DNA of 64,000 nt from Agromyces badenianii (lineage in GTDB: Bacteria > Actinomycetota > Actinomycetes > Actinomycetales > Microbacteriaceae): the NCBI RefSeq assembly GCF_003070885.1, contig NZ_CP028913.1, positions 2,976,001 to 3,040,000 of the forward strand, given 5' to 3'. Position 1 is the first letter of the stretch; each line of letters starts with the position of its first letter. Shown here piece after piece: positions 1-9,028 of this stretch. Both the position numbers and the translations under genes were made by a program. Below the pieces are notes generated by a model. It ran no database searches. It was not told where the DNA came from and worked only from the letters and a program-made list of their open reading frames with translations.

Positions 1-1310
1 GTCGCGAGGGCGCCGATCAGCACCGAGCCGATGAGCGCGGTGCCGAGCGACGATCCGAGGTTCTGGAAGACGCCCTGCAGCCCCCCGACCTCGCTCGTCT
101 GCGACTCGGAGACACTCGACATGTTGACATTGCCGAGCTGCGAGGCGAGCAATCCGAGCGCGGCGCCTGCGACGAACATGCCGAAGCCGAACGCGAAGCT
201 CTGCAGCTCCAGATCGACCGACGCGAGCAGCAGGATCGAGCTCAGCACGAGCGCGATCTGACCGACGCGCACGATGCGTCGCGGCGACCAGAGCTGCGCG
301 AGCCGTGTGCCGACGATCGAGAAGAGGATGAGCGAGATCGACAGCGGGAAGATCTTGAGACCCGTCTCGAGCGCGTCGAATCCGAGCGTCATCTGCAGGT
401 ACACCGGCACCATGAAGAAGAGGCCAGCCGTGATCGTGTACTGCGCGCCGAGCACTGCGAGGCCACTGCGGAGTCGCGTGATCCCGAAGAGCGCGACATC
501 GACGAGCGGCTGCCGCCCGGCGGCCGAGAGCCGGCGCTGCCGGCGCACGAACAACGCGAGCAGGCCGCCGCCCGCGACGATCAGCCAGGCGCTCAGCGAG
601 ATGCCGAGCGGCGCGATCTCGACGCCGGCGATGACCGGCGACTGCAGCGGCGTGATCCAGCCCCAGGTCTTGCTCTGCAGCATGCCGAGCACCACGAAGA
701 CGAGCCCGACGGCAGAGAGCAGCACGCTCCAGAGGTCGATGCGCACCGCCTGCCGCGTGGTGCGGTCGGCGATCACCCGAGTGAAGAGCACGACGCCGAT
801 CATGATGACGACCTCGCCGATGAACACGTAGCGCCAGCTCGCGTAGGTGGTCAGGAATCCGCCGATGAGCGGCCCGGCCGCGACGGCCGCGCCGGAGACG
901 GCCCCGATGATCGCATAGGCCGTGATGCGGTCGGCGCCTTCGTAGTTGTCGGCGATGAGCGCGGCGACCGCCGGAATCACGAGCACCGCGCCGAGGCCTT
1001 CGATGATCGACCAACCGAGGAAGAGGAACTGCACATTCGGGCTCAGCGCGGTGATGAGCGAGCCGACGGCGTAGATGCACGATCCGATGACGAACGCTCG
1101 TCGCCGGCCCCACACATCACCGAGCTTCGCACCGAGCAGCATGAGCGCCGCCATGGTGAGCGTGTAGAAGGTGATCGCCGTCTGCATGGCGGTGACCGTC
1201 GTATCGAGATCGACGACGACGGTCGAGATCGACACGTTCATGACGGTGCCGTCGAGCACCATGACGAACTGGGCGGACCCGAGGATCGCGACGACCGACC
1301 ACTTGTTCAT
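1..1310 (-). CDS. MFS transporter, DHA2 (EmrB/QacA-like) family, 3' end cut by window
   Basis: The ATG at 1310 opens a reading frame that runs off the window, giving about 436 residues. The protein starts MNKWSVVAILGSAQFVMVLDGTVMNV; 'FVMVLDGTVMNVS' is the helix-1 signature of the DHA2 drug:proton antiporters (D-x-T/V-x-V-N). It is followed by LLGAKLGDVWGRRRAF, the MFS motif A loop, and a long run of hydrophobic helices. Family members have 12-14 helices and about 450-550 residues, so little is missing. Probable proton-driven efflux at the cytoplasmic membrane; the substrate cannot be told. A purine-rich stretch (GGAAGCGGGG) precedes the start. No regulator is seen on this side. Confidence 0.85.
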   Translation of the reverse strand, partial: MNKWSVVAILGSAQFVMVLDGTVMNVSISTVVVDLDTTVTAMQTAITFYTLTMAALMLLGAKLGDVWGRRRAFVIGSCIYAVGSLITALSPNVQFLFLGWSIIEGLGAVLVIPAVAALIADNYEGADRITAYAIIGAVSGAAVAAGPLIGGFLTTYASWRYVFIGEVVIMIGVVLFTRVIADRTTRQAVRIDLWSVLLSAVGLVFVVLGMLQSKTWGWITPLQSPVIAGVEIAPLGISLSAWLIVAGGGLLALFVRRQRRLSAAGRQPLVDVALFGITRLRSGLAVLGAQYTITAGLFFMVPVYLQMTLGFDALETGLKIFPLSISLILFSIVGTRLAQLWSPRRIVRVGQIALVLSSILLLASVDLELQSFAFGFGMFVAGAALGLLASQLGNVNMSSVSESQTSEVGGLQGVFQNLGSSLGTALIGSVLIGALA

Positions 1311-1479
1311 GTGACCCCGCTTCCGACGACGACGTGGAATGAGCGGTCGGGCGGGCCGGCTGACCTGGGCGACCTGTGGGGTCAGTATGGCAGTGGATGC
1401 CGCGTGGCGGGCGGTTTTCGTTCGCACGCCGAACGCGCAGTGCACGAGTCACCCGCTGCGGCGAACCGGCCGCGTGGGT

Positions 1480-2328
1480 TCAGCGCACCCCGGCACCCGC
1501 CATGAACGGCTCGTAGTGGTATCCCTCCGGCCCGAGGATCGCGACGACCGACTCCGGCACCTCGACGAACGCACCGGGCAGGTCGTTGAGCGGTTCGGAG
1601 ACCACGACGCGCGCGTTCTCGCCGAAGAGTTTCAAGCGCGGGACATCCGGATACATCTCCTGCAGCGTCGGGATGTCGACGGAGTGGAAGAGGGTGCGCG
1701 ACCGACCCTCCGACGAGTAGCGGAACGCCCAGATCGTGGCGCCGTCGGCGAGCGCGATCGTGCCCTGCATCGGGTAGCCGATGCCGTGCTCGCGGCCGGT
1801 CTGCTCCACGAACTGCACCGCCCTCGTCATGCCCGCGATCGGATCGTCGAGGAGGCCGAAGGTGAGGGCGAGGTGGAACAGCACCTCCGAGTCGGTCGTG
1901 CCCTGGATGTCGGGGTAGAGCGAGGGGTCGACTGCGAAGGTGAGATCGCGCTTCATCGCGTGGAAGCCGTGGATCACCCCGTTGTGCATGAAGAGCCAGT
2001 TGTGATGGCGGAACGGATGGCAGTTGGTGCGCTGGATCGGCGGCCCGGCGGCCGCGCGCACATGGCTGAGGAAGAGCGGGCTCTCGATCGCGTCGGTGAT
2101 CTCGCGCAGGTTCTCGTCGTTCCATGCCGGTTCGACGCTGTGGAAGGTCGACGGGTGGCTTCCCGCCGTCGAGCCGACGGGATACCAGCCGAAACCGAAG
2201 CCGTCGCCGTTCACCGTCTCGGCGCCGAGCGGCGAATCGAGCGACTGCGCGACGAGCGAATGCTGCGCGTCGAGGATCACGAGAGAAGGTTGCAGCGGTT
2301 CTCCCGAGTATGCGAGCCAGCGGCACAT
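1480..2328 (-). CDS. Class II glutamine amidotransferase (YafJ-like)
   Basis: An N-terminal-nucleophile glutamine amidotransferase of 282 residues. I place the start at 2328 because it gives Met-Cys-Arg-Trp-Leu, which exposes Cys2 as the nucleophile after Met removal, and because AAGGAG lies 9 nt upstream; ATGs at 2337 and 2352 are less likely. Visible family motifs are CRWLAYSG, NGDGFGFGWY, SHVRAA, NCHPFRH and the oxyanion segment MHNGVIHGF. Stand-alone YafJ-type proteins hydrolyse glutamine, but their acceptor is generally not known. It sits between an exporter and a pseudo-hydrolase lipoprotein without obvious functional linkage. Length is normal for the family. Confidence 0.88.
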   Translation of the reverse strand: MCRWLAYSGEPLQPSLVILDAQHSLVAQSLDSPLGAETVNGDGFGFGWYPVGSTAGSHPSTFHSVEPAWNDENLREITDAIESPLFLSHVRAAAGPPIQRTNCHPFRHHNWLFMHNGVIHGFHAMKRDLTFAVDPSLYPDIQGTTDSEVLFHLALTFGLLDDPIAGMTRAVQFVEQTGREHGIGYPMQGTIALADGATIWAFRYSSEGRSRTLFHSVDIPTLQEMYPDVPRLKLFGENARVVVSEPLNDLPGAFVEVPESVVAILGPEGYHYEPFMAGAGVR

Positions 2329-2419
2329 ACGCCTCATCTCCTTGGTCGGCATCGGCGTGAGGATGCGGTCAGCCTAGTGCCCGTGCGAGCATTCCTCACC
2401 TCATTGCCCCGAATGGAGG

Positions 2420-3745
2420 TCAGCCGGCGGGCGCCGGCTCCGCCTGGGTGGCCGGTTGCGCCGCGGGATCCGGCAGCGGGCACTTCGCCAGCTCGCGCAT
2501 CTTCGTCGTTGCCTGCTCGAACGACCACGGCAGTTCGACCAGTGGCTGATCGTGGTCGGCCGCGGGGCTCGCCTTCGAGGCGAGCGATGCGAGCGCGAAT
2601 GCGGTCTCCCGCGCGAAGTCGGCGCCCGAGGTCGAGTTGTTCAGGGCCACGACGACGGTGAGGCCGCTCTTCGGATCGGTGAACGCCGCCGTCAGCGCTC
2701 CGGTCGACTCGCCGGCCAACCCGCGCATCGGTCCGTACTCGGCTCCGCCGAGACCATGGCTCTGCCACGCGGGCGCGTCGCCGCCGAACGGGATCGAGGT
2801 CCACTGCTTCCGCGCGGTGCCCTCGTCGAGCAGTGCGCCGCTCGCGAAGGCCGCATTCAGGCGGCGAACGTCTTCGAGGCTCGACACCGCCCCGGCCGCG
2901 GCCCCGCCCATGGAACTCGACTGCGAGGTGTCGTCGCGACGCACGGCGCAATCGATCGCGCCGTCGGGCGCGATCGCGGCGGAGTACCCACCCAGCACAC
3001 CGTCGAGTTCGGTGTCGCTCGGCGCCGGCAGTGACGTGTCTTCGAGCCCGAGCGGCTCGAAGACGTACCGCTCGGCGAGCTCGTTCCACGACGTGCCCGT
3101 GCGTCGCTCGAGGGCCATCGCGAGCAGCAGCACGCCGGTCCGGGAGTGCGACCAGTGCTCGCCGGGGGCGCCCGTGCGCGGCAGCGCCATGCCGCTCGAG
3201 ATCAGCTCGTTGGCGGGCCAGATGCGCTCAGGGTTGGCGACGAAGTGGCTGCGCAGTCCGGGGTAGTAATCCGCGATCCCCGACGTGTGCCGGCAGAGCT
3301 GGTCGAAGGTGATGCCGTCGAGGCCGGGCATCCAGTCGACCGTGGCGGCGACCTCGTCGTCGAGCTTCAGCTGCCCCTCGTCGACGAGGCGCAAGAGAAC
3401 CGTGCAGGTCACCTCGGTGGTGAGCGGCCCCATCCGGAACCCGGTGTCGACGCCGACCGGCACGGCCTGCTCATCGAAGTCGACGGTGCCCGATGCACCG
3501 GTCCACTCCCCCGACCATGGCGACCAGGCTCCCGCGACTCCGCCGCTCGATCCGCTCAGCGCCACGGCCTCGTCGAGCACCCCCTGCAACTGGCCGGCGA
3601 GATCCTCGCCGAAGGCTGCGTCGACCGGGTCGAGATCTGCCAGCGGGTCGACTGTTCCGCCGGTGCACCCCGAGAGCCCGAGCGCGCCGACGAGGACGAC
3701 AGCGAGAAACCCGTGCCGTAAATTGACGCTCGTCTTGCTAGCCAC
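2420..3745 (-). CDS. Beta-lactamase-fold lipoprotein with degenerate active site
   Basis: The N-terminus has a lipoprotein signal with lipobox LSGC (Cys27), so the mature protein should be anchored on the outer face of the membrane. The fold is the serine beta-lactamase / PBP4*-like class: FRMGPLTTEVT...LVDEGQLKLDDEV...FDQLCRHTSGIADY is easily aligned. However, SxxK reads P107-L-T-T110, the Y-S-N triad reads H200-S-R202, and the late H/K-x-G element reads R-G-L-A-G (341-345). All three catalytic elements are therefore lost. Likely a binding or regulatory pseudo-enzyme. The GTG at 3745 (TTG at 3748 is alternative) follows an AGGGGAG ribosome-binding site. Confidence 0.82.
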   Translation of the reverse strand: MASKTSVNLRHGFLAVVLVGALGLSGCTGGTVDPLADLDPVDAAFGEDLAGQLQGVLDEAVALSGSSGGVAGAWSPWSGEWTGASGTVDFDEQAVPVGVDTGFRMGPLTTEVTCTVLLRLVDEGQLKLDDEVAATVDWMPGLDGITFDQLCRHTSGIADYYPGLRSHFVANPERIWPANELISSGMALPRTGAPGEHWSHSRTGVLLLAMALERRTGTSWNELAERYVFEPLGLEDTSLPAPSDTELDGVLGGYSAAIAPDGAIDCAVRRDDTSQSSSMGGAAAGAVSSLEDVRRLNAAFASGALLDEGTARKQWTSIPFGGDAPAWQSHGLGGAEYGPMRGLAGESTGALTAAFTDPKSGLTVVVALNNSTSGADFARETAFALASLASKASPAADHDQPLVELPWSFEQATTKMRELAKCPLPDPAAQPATQAEPAPAG

Positions 3746-3824
3746 CAAGCTCCCCTCAGCCTTGTGTCCGCTGAAATTGTAACCCGACCGCGCGGCGAAT
3801 CCCGCTACGACCGTTCGACTGTCG

Positions 3825-5132
3825 TCAACCCTGGGGTGACGTGACCTCGCGGTTCGCGCCCATCATGAAGCGTTCGACGTTGCGGTCGACGATGATGTCG
3901 CTCGGCCGCAACGGGCGCGCGAGGTAGAGGCCGTCGAGCGAAGTGAGCCGGCTGAGCGCAACGTAGGTCTGCCCGGGGCTGAAGACGCGCTGCCCGAGAT
4001 CGACGATCGCGGTGTCGTAACTCGCACCCTGCGACTTGTGGATCGTCACCGCCCAAGCCAGTTTCAGCGGGAATTGCGTGAACTCGGCGACGATCTGCTT
4101 CTCGAGCTTCTTGCGCACCGGATCCCACGTGTACTTGTACTTCTCCCAGGTGACCTGCTCGACCTCATGCTCCTCGCCGTCGACGTCGACGCGAACCGCC
4201 CGATCGAGCGAGGTGACCGTGCCGATCGTGCCGTTCACCCAGCGCTGGCCGTCGGGGCCGATCGCCGTGTCGTTCCGCAGGAACATCACCTGTGCGCCGA
4301 TCTTCAGCTCGAGGTTCTCGTCGGCCGGATACGCCCGGCCGCCGAAGTCGCCGGCCACCTCGGCCTCGTTGCCCTGCGAATGCCCGGGCAGCCGGTGGAG
4401 CTGCGTGCGGTTGATGCGGTTGACCGTGTCGTTGCGGGTCGCGAGGGTGATGGCGCCCTGCTCGGGCAGCGGCCGCCGAGCACCGACGCTGTTGAGCACC
4501 CCGGCGATCTCGGCCGTGACCCGGCCGTGACGAACGGCGTTCAGCATGAGCTTGAACTCGTCGTCGTGCTGGCGGTGGATCTCGCCGAGCTCGAAGATGC
4601 GCAGCTCGGCCTCGCGCCACACCCTCGCATCGAAGAACCACATCGACTCGTAGGTGTCGGCGAAATACGCGCGTTCGTCGCCGTCGCCCGGCACCGGCGC
4701 GAGCTGGTACGGGTCGCCGAAGAGCACGACCTGCGCACCGCCGAACGGCTCGAGCGGCCGCTGCCTGGCCTGCCGCAGCGAGCGGTCCATCGCATCCAGG
4801 AGGTCGGCGTTGACCATCGACACCTCGTCGATGACGAGTGTGTCCATCGCGTTCAGGATCTTGCGCACCGTGTCGTTCTGCTCGATCTCATGGTCGGCGA
4901 TGACCCCGATCGGCAGACGGAACAACGAGTGGATGGTCTGGCCGCCGACGTTCAGCGCTGCGACGCCCGTGGGAGCGCAGATGACGATCTGCTTCTGCGT
5001 GTTCCAGTTGAGGTGGTTCAGCAGGGTCGACTTGCCGGTACCGGCGCGGCCGGTGACGAAGACGTGCTCGCGAGTGCCCTCGATCGCTTGGAACACCGCG
5101 GCCTGTTCACGGCTGAGGGTCACGTTCTGCAC
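3825..5132 (-). CDS. PIF1-like (superfamily 1B) DNA helicase
   Basis: A 435-residue SF1 helicase. Walker A is GRAGTGKST (28-36), motif II is IDEVS (100-104), and the C-terminal end has the UvrD-C-2 type 'WAVTIHKSQGASYDTA' and 'YVALSRLTSLDGLYL' motifs typical of PIF1/RecD2-like enzymes that move 5'-3'. Likely acts on recombination or replication intermediates. The start is uncertain: GTG at 5132 or 5123, both just before the conserved TLSREQAAVF; an upstream extension to 5378 would be basic low-complexity sequence and would overlap the divergent gene's promoter. No partner gene is adjacent. Confidence 0.85.
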   Translation of the reverse strand: MQNVTLSREQAAVFQAIEGTREHVFVTGRAGTGKSTLLNHLNWNTQKQIVICAPTGVAALNVGGQTIHSLFRLPIGVIADHEIEQNDTVRKILNAMDTLVIDEVSMVNADLLDAMDRSLRQARQRPLEPFGGAQVVLFGDPYQLAPVPGDGDERAYFADTYESMWFFDARVWREAELRIFELGEIHRQHDDEFKLMLNAVRHGRVTAEIAGVLNSVGARRPLPEQGAITLATRNDTVNRINRTQLHRLPGHSQGNEAEVAGDFGGRAYPADENLELKIGAQVMFLRNDTAIGPDGQRWVNGTIGTVTSLDRAVRVDVDGEEHEVEQVTWEKYKYTWDPVRKKLEKQIVAEFTQFPLKLAWAVTIHKSQGASYDTAIVDLGQRVFSPGQTYVALSRLTSLDGLYLARPLRPSDIIVDRNVERFMMGANREVTSPQG

Positions 5133-5256
5133 GGTGCGCTTTCGATTCGGCGAGGATGCCGCGTGGCGGGCGCCGGCGGCGCTCCAACTGTAACCGCCTC
5201 GCCGAAGACCCGTGCGGGCGCTGGGGATATCCTCAGTTCCCGTTGCCGTCGCCCCG

Positions 5257-5272
5257 TACACTTGGGCGGATG
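5257..5272 (+). promoter_or_regulatory. Leaderless-type promoter of the 5270 gene
   Basis: TACACT (5257-5262) fits the actinobacterial -10 element TANNNT and stands 7 nt before the ATG at 5270. Transcription would therefore begin at or next to the start codon. No Shine-Dalgarno sequence is present before the ATG and no clear -35 is seen. Confidence 0.45.
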
Positions 5273-6316
5273 GGGAGTTCCGGGGTGCGCGACAGTCGAG
5301 TTTCGCCGTTGTCGGTCGCCGGTTGGGCCGGACTCGCGGTGCTCGTGGTCGGCGCGTTCTTCGCCGCCCTCGGCGCACTGAACCAGACGGTCTACGGCGC
5401 GTCGAGCTTCATCGAACGCTATCTCTCGGCCATCGCTGCAGACGACATCGCGACCGCGTCGACGACCCCCGGCGTCGCACTCGACGCGACCGAACTCGAA
5501 GCGCTGGGGCTCCCGGCCGATGTGTCGACGGCCATGCTCCGCACGGGCGTCGTCGACTCCGGCCCCGAAGACGTGCGCATCATGAGCGACATCGCGCACG
5601 ACGACGGCACGCACACCGTCACGGCCAGTTACCGGCTCGACGCCGCGATCGTGCAATCCTCCTTCGACGTGCGCCCCATCGAACCGCTCTACGGCGTGTT
5701 GAACCGGTGGGAGTTCGCCGTCAGCCCGCTCGCGGTGGTCGACGTGACCGCTGCGCACAATCCGTTGTTCACGGTGGGCGCGCTCACGCTCGACGCTCGC
5801 GCCACGAAGTCGGGTGACGAGCTCGCCGCGTTCACCCAGGTCACGCCGTACCTGGCCATCGCCCCGGCGGTCTACGAGTTCTCGTACAGCTCGGGGCTGC
5901 TCGAAGCGGTGCCGGTGACCCTCCAGGCGGATGCCGCGGCGCGCGCCGCGGTGACCGTCGACGCCCAGCCGACCGCGGCGTTCGTCGAACGCGTGCAGGT
6001 GAACGTCGACGAGTTCCTCGCGGAGTGCGCCACCCAGACGGTGCTGCAGCCCGCGGAGTGCCCCTTCGGCATCGAGATCGACGACCGGGTGGTCGGCCCG
6101 CCGCAGTGGAGCATCGTGACCGAGCCGCAAGTGACGCTCACCCCCGGCGAGTCCTCCTTCGACATGCCCCCGACCGAGGGCGTCGCCCACATCTCGGTCG
6201 AGGTGCAGTCGCTCTTCGACGGGGACCGCTTCACGCTCGAAGAAGACCGTCCGTTCACGTTGGCGCTCTCGGCGACGATCAAGCCCGACGACAGCATCTC
6301 GATCCAGCTGAAGTAG
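5270..6316 (+). CDS. Membrane-anchored exported protein of unknown function
   Basis: 348 residues with one N-terminal membrane helix (about residues 14-37, LSVAGWAGLAVLVVGAFF) and a large, acidic, extracytoplasmic part. The region just after the helix (SSFIERYLSAIAADDIATA) resembles the DUF4878-like modules that follow membrane anchors in many Gram-positive surface proteins. The rest looks like beta-rich repeats (ASYRLDAAIVQSSFDVRP, VTLTPGESSFDMPP). Two cysteines near residue 250 could form a disulfide. I do not recognise a function. It diverges from the helicase and converges on the CopD-CtaG gene. The start is supported by the -10 box 7 nt upstream; an in-frame GTG at 5285 preceded by GGGGAG is the alternative. 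Confidence 0.75.
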   Translation: MGSSGVRDSRVSPLSVAGWAGLAVLVVGAFFAALGALNQTVYGASSFIERYLSAIAADDIATASTTPGVALDATELEALGLPADVSTAMLRTGVVDSGPEDVRIMSDIAHDDGTHTVTASYRLDAAIVQSSFDVRPIEPLYGVLNRWEFAVSPLAVVDVTAAHNPLFTVGALTLDARATKSGDELAAFTQVTPYLAIAPAVYEFSYSSGLLEAVPVTLQADAAARAAVTVDAQPTAAFVERVQVNVDEFLAECATQTVLQPAECPFGIEIDDRVVGPPQWSIVTEPQVTLTPGESSFDMPPTEGVAHISVEVQSLFDGDRFTLEEDRPFTLALSATIKPDDSISIQLK

Positions 6317-6347
6317 GCGGCGGCGCGACGGGTCGGGCAGCGGCGGG

Positions 6348-8333
6348 TTACTGCCGGCGTCCGTCGCGCTCGGCGATCGCGGCGAGCTGCGCGTTGTACG
6401 CGTCGAGTTCGGCATCCCCCGTGCGGTCGGCGTGCCGGTCGCGGCGCTTCGACTCCTTCTCGTCGCTTCGCGCCCACTGCACGGCGACGGTGATCGCGAG
6501 CGCGACCGTCGGGATCTCGCCGATGGACCACGCGATGCCGCCGCCGAGCTGCTGGTCGACGAGCGCATCGGTGCCCCAGCCCATCGCTCCGTACCAGTCG
6601 GCGAGCAGCAGGCCCGTGCTCGACATGATCGCGAGGCCGAAGAACGCGTGGAACGCCATCGTGCCGAGCAGGAGCAGCAGCCGGAACGCGTACGGCAGCC
6701 GGTAGGGCACCGGGTCGATGCCGATGAGCGACTGCACGAACAGGTACCCGGTGATGAGGAAGTGCACGATCATCCACTCGTGCCCGATGTGGTCGAGCAT
6801 CGTCCAGCGGAAGAGCGGTGAGTAGTAGAAGACCCAGAGAGAGCCGGCGAAGAGCACGGCGGCCACGATCGGGTTGGCGATGATCGACGCGAACTTCGAG
6901 TGCACGGCGAGCAGGATCCACTCGCGGCCGCCGCGACTGCCGTCTTTGCGGGCACGGATGGCGCGGGCCGCGAGCGTCACCGGCGCACCCGGCACGAGCA
7001 GCACCGGCACCGCCATCGTGAGCACCATGTGCGCGAGCATGTGCGCTGAGAACAGGTACTGCTCGTAGACGTTCACCCCGCCGTTGGTGACGTAGGCGAG
7101 CAGCAGCAGGCCGGCGACCCAGAGCACCGTGCGATAGATCGGCCAGTGGTCGCCGCGTTTGCGCAGACGACGCACGCCGGCCACGTAGAAGAAGATGCCG
7201 AAGCCGCAGGCGAGGAGCCAGATGAGGTCGGGGTTCCACTCGGTGAAGAAGCGCGTCCACTCGGGCCACGGCGGCAGCGGTTCGCCCGTGAGGATCTCCG
7301 CGGGCGTGCGCGCGAGCGAACCGGCCTGCTCCTCGGAGACCGGAGTCGCCGTGCGCGCGAGCGCGGCGGCGACACCCGACGCGAGGCCCATGAACGCGAG
7401 CTCGGCGACGACGAGCCACCAGAACGCGCCCGCGCCGGAGCCCGGTTCGCCCGCACCACGCGACATCCGCCCGATCAGGAACCGGCGCTGGGCCGCACCG
7501 AACAGCCCGAGCGCGATGAGCGCCGCGACCTTGACGACGACCAGCAACCCGTACGGCGTGCCGAGTTGATCCCAGTCGCCGATGCGCAGCGCCGCGCTCG
7601 CGTAGCCCGAGAGCGCCACGACGATGAAGCAGACGAGCGCGACCGTCGAGTATCGGGCGAGCACGACGGGCAGTCGCTTCGCGCCGAGCTCGCGCTTCAG
7701 CAGCACGATCGTGACGAGTCCGCCGAGCCACACGCACACGAAGACGATGTGGAGGCCGAGCGCGGTGATCGCGGCGGCATGCCCGGCCGCCCCGGCCGCG
7801 TGGCCCTGCTGTGCGAGCGGCACGAGCGAGGCGGCGGCGAGCACGGTCACGAAGACGAGCGCCGTCTGGTTGCGCACGGCGAAGCACAGCACCGTGACAG
7901 CGGCGGCCACGAGCGTCGTGGTGAGCCACGCCTGACCGAGCTCGATCGTCGTGACGAACTGCCCGAGCTTCTGCCCGAACGCGTCGCTCAGGTCGAACGG
8001 CACGGCCGTGACGAGCAGGAAGGTGAAGAGCCCGGTCGCGGCGCTCGCGACGGTCATGATGGCAGCGGATGCCGCGGCCACATCGAGCGCCAGATCGAAC
8101 TCGCGTCGCTTCGGGCTGAGCGCCCAGACGGCGAGCACGAGTGCGCCGATCATGCCGGCCGCGCCGAGGTTGACGAAGAGCTTGGCGAGCGGCACGCCGT
8201 AGCGGGCGATCGGGCCGGGATCCTGGATCAGCTGCTCGGCCGCTCCCCCGCCGAAGGCGAGGCCGGCGAATGTCGCGGCGAGGGCGACGGCGATGAGTGC
8301 GGCTGGGCCGAGCACTCGCACGGAGCGGGGCAC
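6348..8333 (-). CDS. CopD / CtaG (caa3-type) fusion: copper import and cytochrome oxidase assembly protein
   Basis: A polytopic 661-residue membrane protein. The N-terminal half carries the CopD domain (HAAAITALGLHIVFVCVWLGGLVTI, ARYSTVALVCFIVVALSG). The C-terminal half is the caa3 CtaG-type oxidase assembly domain (SAHMLAHMVLTMAVPVLLVPGAPVTLA, MLDHIGHEWMIVHFLITGYLF), rich in membrane-embedded His and Met that could handle copper. This fusion is common in Actinobacteria and links copper uptake to aerobic respiration. The C-terminal tail is charged and cytoplasmic. The GTG start at 8333 has TAGGCT 6 nt upstream and no ribosome-binding site, suggesting a leaderless mRNA. Confidence 0.88.
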   Translation of the reverse strand: MPRSVRVLGPAALIAVALAATFAGLAFGGGAAEQLIQDPGPIARYGVPLAKLFVNLGAAGMIGALVLAVWALSPKRREFDLALDVAAASAAIMTVASAATGLFTFLLVTAVPFDLSDAFGQKLGQFVTTIELGQAWLTTTLVAAAVTVLCFAVRNQTALVFVTVLAAASLVPLAQQGHAAGAAGHAAAITALGLHIVFVCVWLGGLVTIVLLKRELGAKRLPVVLARYSTVALVCFIVVALSGYASAALRIGDWDQLGTPYGLLVVVKVAALIALGLFGAAQRRFLIGRMSRGAGEPGSGAGAFWWLVVAELAFMGLASGVAAALARTATPVSEEQAGSLARTPAEILTGEPLPPWPEWTRFFTEWNPDLIWLLACGFGIFFYVAGVRRLRKRGDHWPIYRTVLWVAGLLLLAYVTNGGVNVYEQYLFSAHMLAHMVLTMAVPVLLVPGAPVTLAARAIRARKDGSRGGREWILLAVHSKFASIIANPIVAAVLFAGSLWVFYYSPLFRWTMLDHIGHEWMIVHFLITGYLFVQSLIGIDPVPYRLPYAFRLLLLLGTMAFHAFFGLAIMSSTGLLLADWYGAMGWGTDALVDQQLGGGIAWSIGEIPTVALAITVAVQWARSDEKESKRRDRHADRTGDAELDAYNAQLAAIAERDGRRQ

Positions 8334-8345
8334 CGAACCAGCCTA
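8333..8345 (-). promoter_or_regulatory. Leaderless-type -10 box of the CopD-CtaG gene
   Basis: TAGGCT on the minus strand (8340-8345) lies 6 nt before the GTG start at 8333. This is the same arrangement as at 5270, 30631, 59179 and 59270. No -35 match is evident. Confidence 0.45.
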
Positions 8346-8423
8346 GACGCCGTCACCCGAACGCCGGCCCAGAGCGACCCGCCCGCGGCATCCACTCGCC
8401 CAGTCGCCGCCTGCACCGACGAC

Positions 8424-8457
8424 GAAGGGGCGCGCGGCTCACGCCGCACGCCCCTTC
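8424..8457 (-). terminator. Rho-independent-type hairpin after the HU gene
   Basis: GAAGGGGCG ... CGCCCCTTC arms continue inward as GCGGC/GCCGC across one mismatch, with a 4-nt loop. The hairpin lies 12 nt past the HU stop codon and before the CopD-CtaG gene. There is no long U tract, as is usual in Actinobacteria. Confidence 0.75.
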
Positions 8458-8469
8458 GGGAAGTCGTGG

Positions 8470-8757
8470 TTACTTCGCAGCAGCCTTGAGCTTCGAGCCG
8501 GCCGAGACCTTGACCGAGTAGCCGGCCGGGATCTGGATCTCGGCGCCGGTCTGGGGGTTGCGGCCGGTGCGCGCAGCACGGTGCGTGCGCTCGACGGCGA
8601 GCCAACCCGGGATGGAGACCTTGGTGCCCGAGCCCACGGACTCGGCGAGCGCCTCGAAGAGGCCGCCGAGCACGGCGTCGACGGTAGCCTGGCTCTGTCC
8701 GGTCGACGCTGCGACCTTCGCGACGAGCTCGGTCTTGTTGAGCGACTTGTCAGCCAT
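8470..8757 (-). CDS. hup: HU family nucleoid DNA-binding protein
   Basis: A 95-residue HU/IHF protein: MADKSLNKTELVAKVAASTGQ at the N-terminus, the dimerisation helices, and the DNA-binding arm RTGRNPQTGAEIQIPAG with its conserved proline. It lacks the long lysine-rich C-terminal tail found in mycobacterial HupB, so it is the short form. A strong ribosome-binding site (GAGGAGG) lies about 7 nt before the ATG. A hairpin terminator follows directly. Monocistronic. Confidence 0.95.
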   Translation of the reverse strand: MADKSLNKTELVAKVAASTGQSQATVDAVLGGLFEALAESVGSGTKVSIPGWLAVERTHRAARTGRNPQTGAEIQIPAGYSVKVSAGSKLKAAAK

Positions 8758-8810
8758 TGAATGTCCTCCTCGGACCTTCGCTGTTCGGTACAGCAGTTGT
8801 GAGTTCTCGG

Positions 8811-8822
8811 GAACGATCGTTC
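8811..8822. promoter_or_regulatory. 12-bp perfect palindrome in the hup upstream region
   Basis: GAACGATCGTTC is a perfect 12-bp palindrome 54 nt upstream of the hup start. It could be an operator overlapping the promoter. No regulator can be assigned, and no clear -35/-10 pair was found around it. Confidence 0.3.
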
Positions 8823-8969
8823 AACCGCCCCCGTGGCCGATCAGGCCGCCTTGAATGTAGCAGAGTTCCGCGGAATCTCGCGGATTTCCGGGACTTTCGG
8901 ACACCTTCGCCCCGGCGTGTCGCCCCTGCCGCGACCGATTTCGGCCCGCGTCCGCTCGGCGGGGACGCC

Positions 8970-9006
8970 GAAAGGGGGCGCCCCGGAGATCCGGGACGCC
9001 CCCTTC
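8970..9006 (-). terminator. Hairpin terminator of the rpmB-rpmG-rpsN operon
   Basis: GAAAGGGGGCG ... CGCCCCCTTC arms, with inner CCCGG/CCGGG pairing and a short loop. It begins 23 nt after the rpsN stop codon. A very stable GC-rich stem. Confidence 0.78.
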
Positions 9007-9028
9007 GGTGAAGCGTGAAGCCTGGTGC

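Noticed and set aside
1382..2661. Long open frames on both strands (for example 1339-2661 plus and 1382-2326 minus) within the amidotransferase gene
   Set aside because: They are Arg-rich shadows produced by high GC; only the 1480-2328 frame shows a conserved family with catalytic Cys and a ribosome-binding site.
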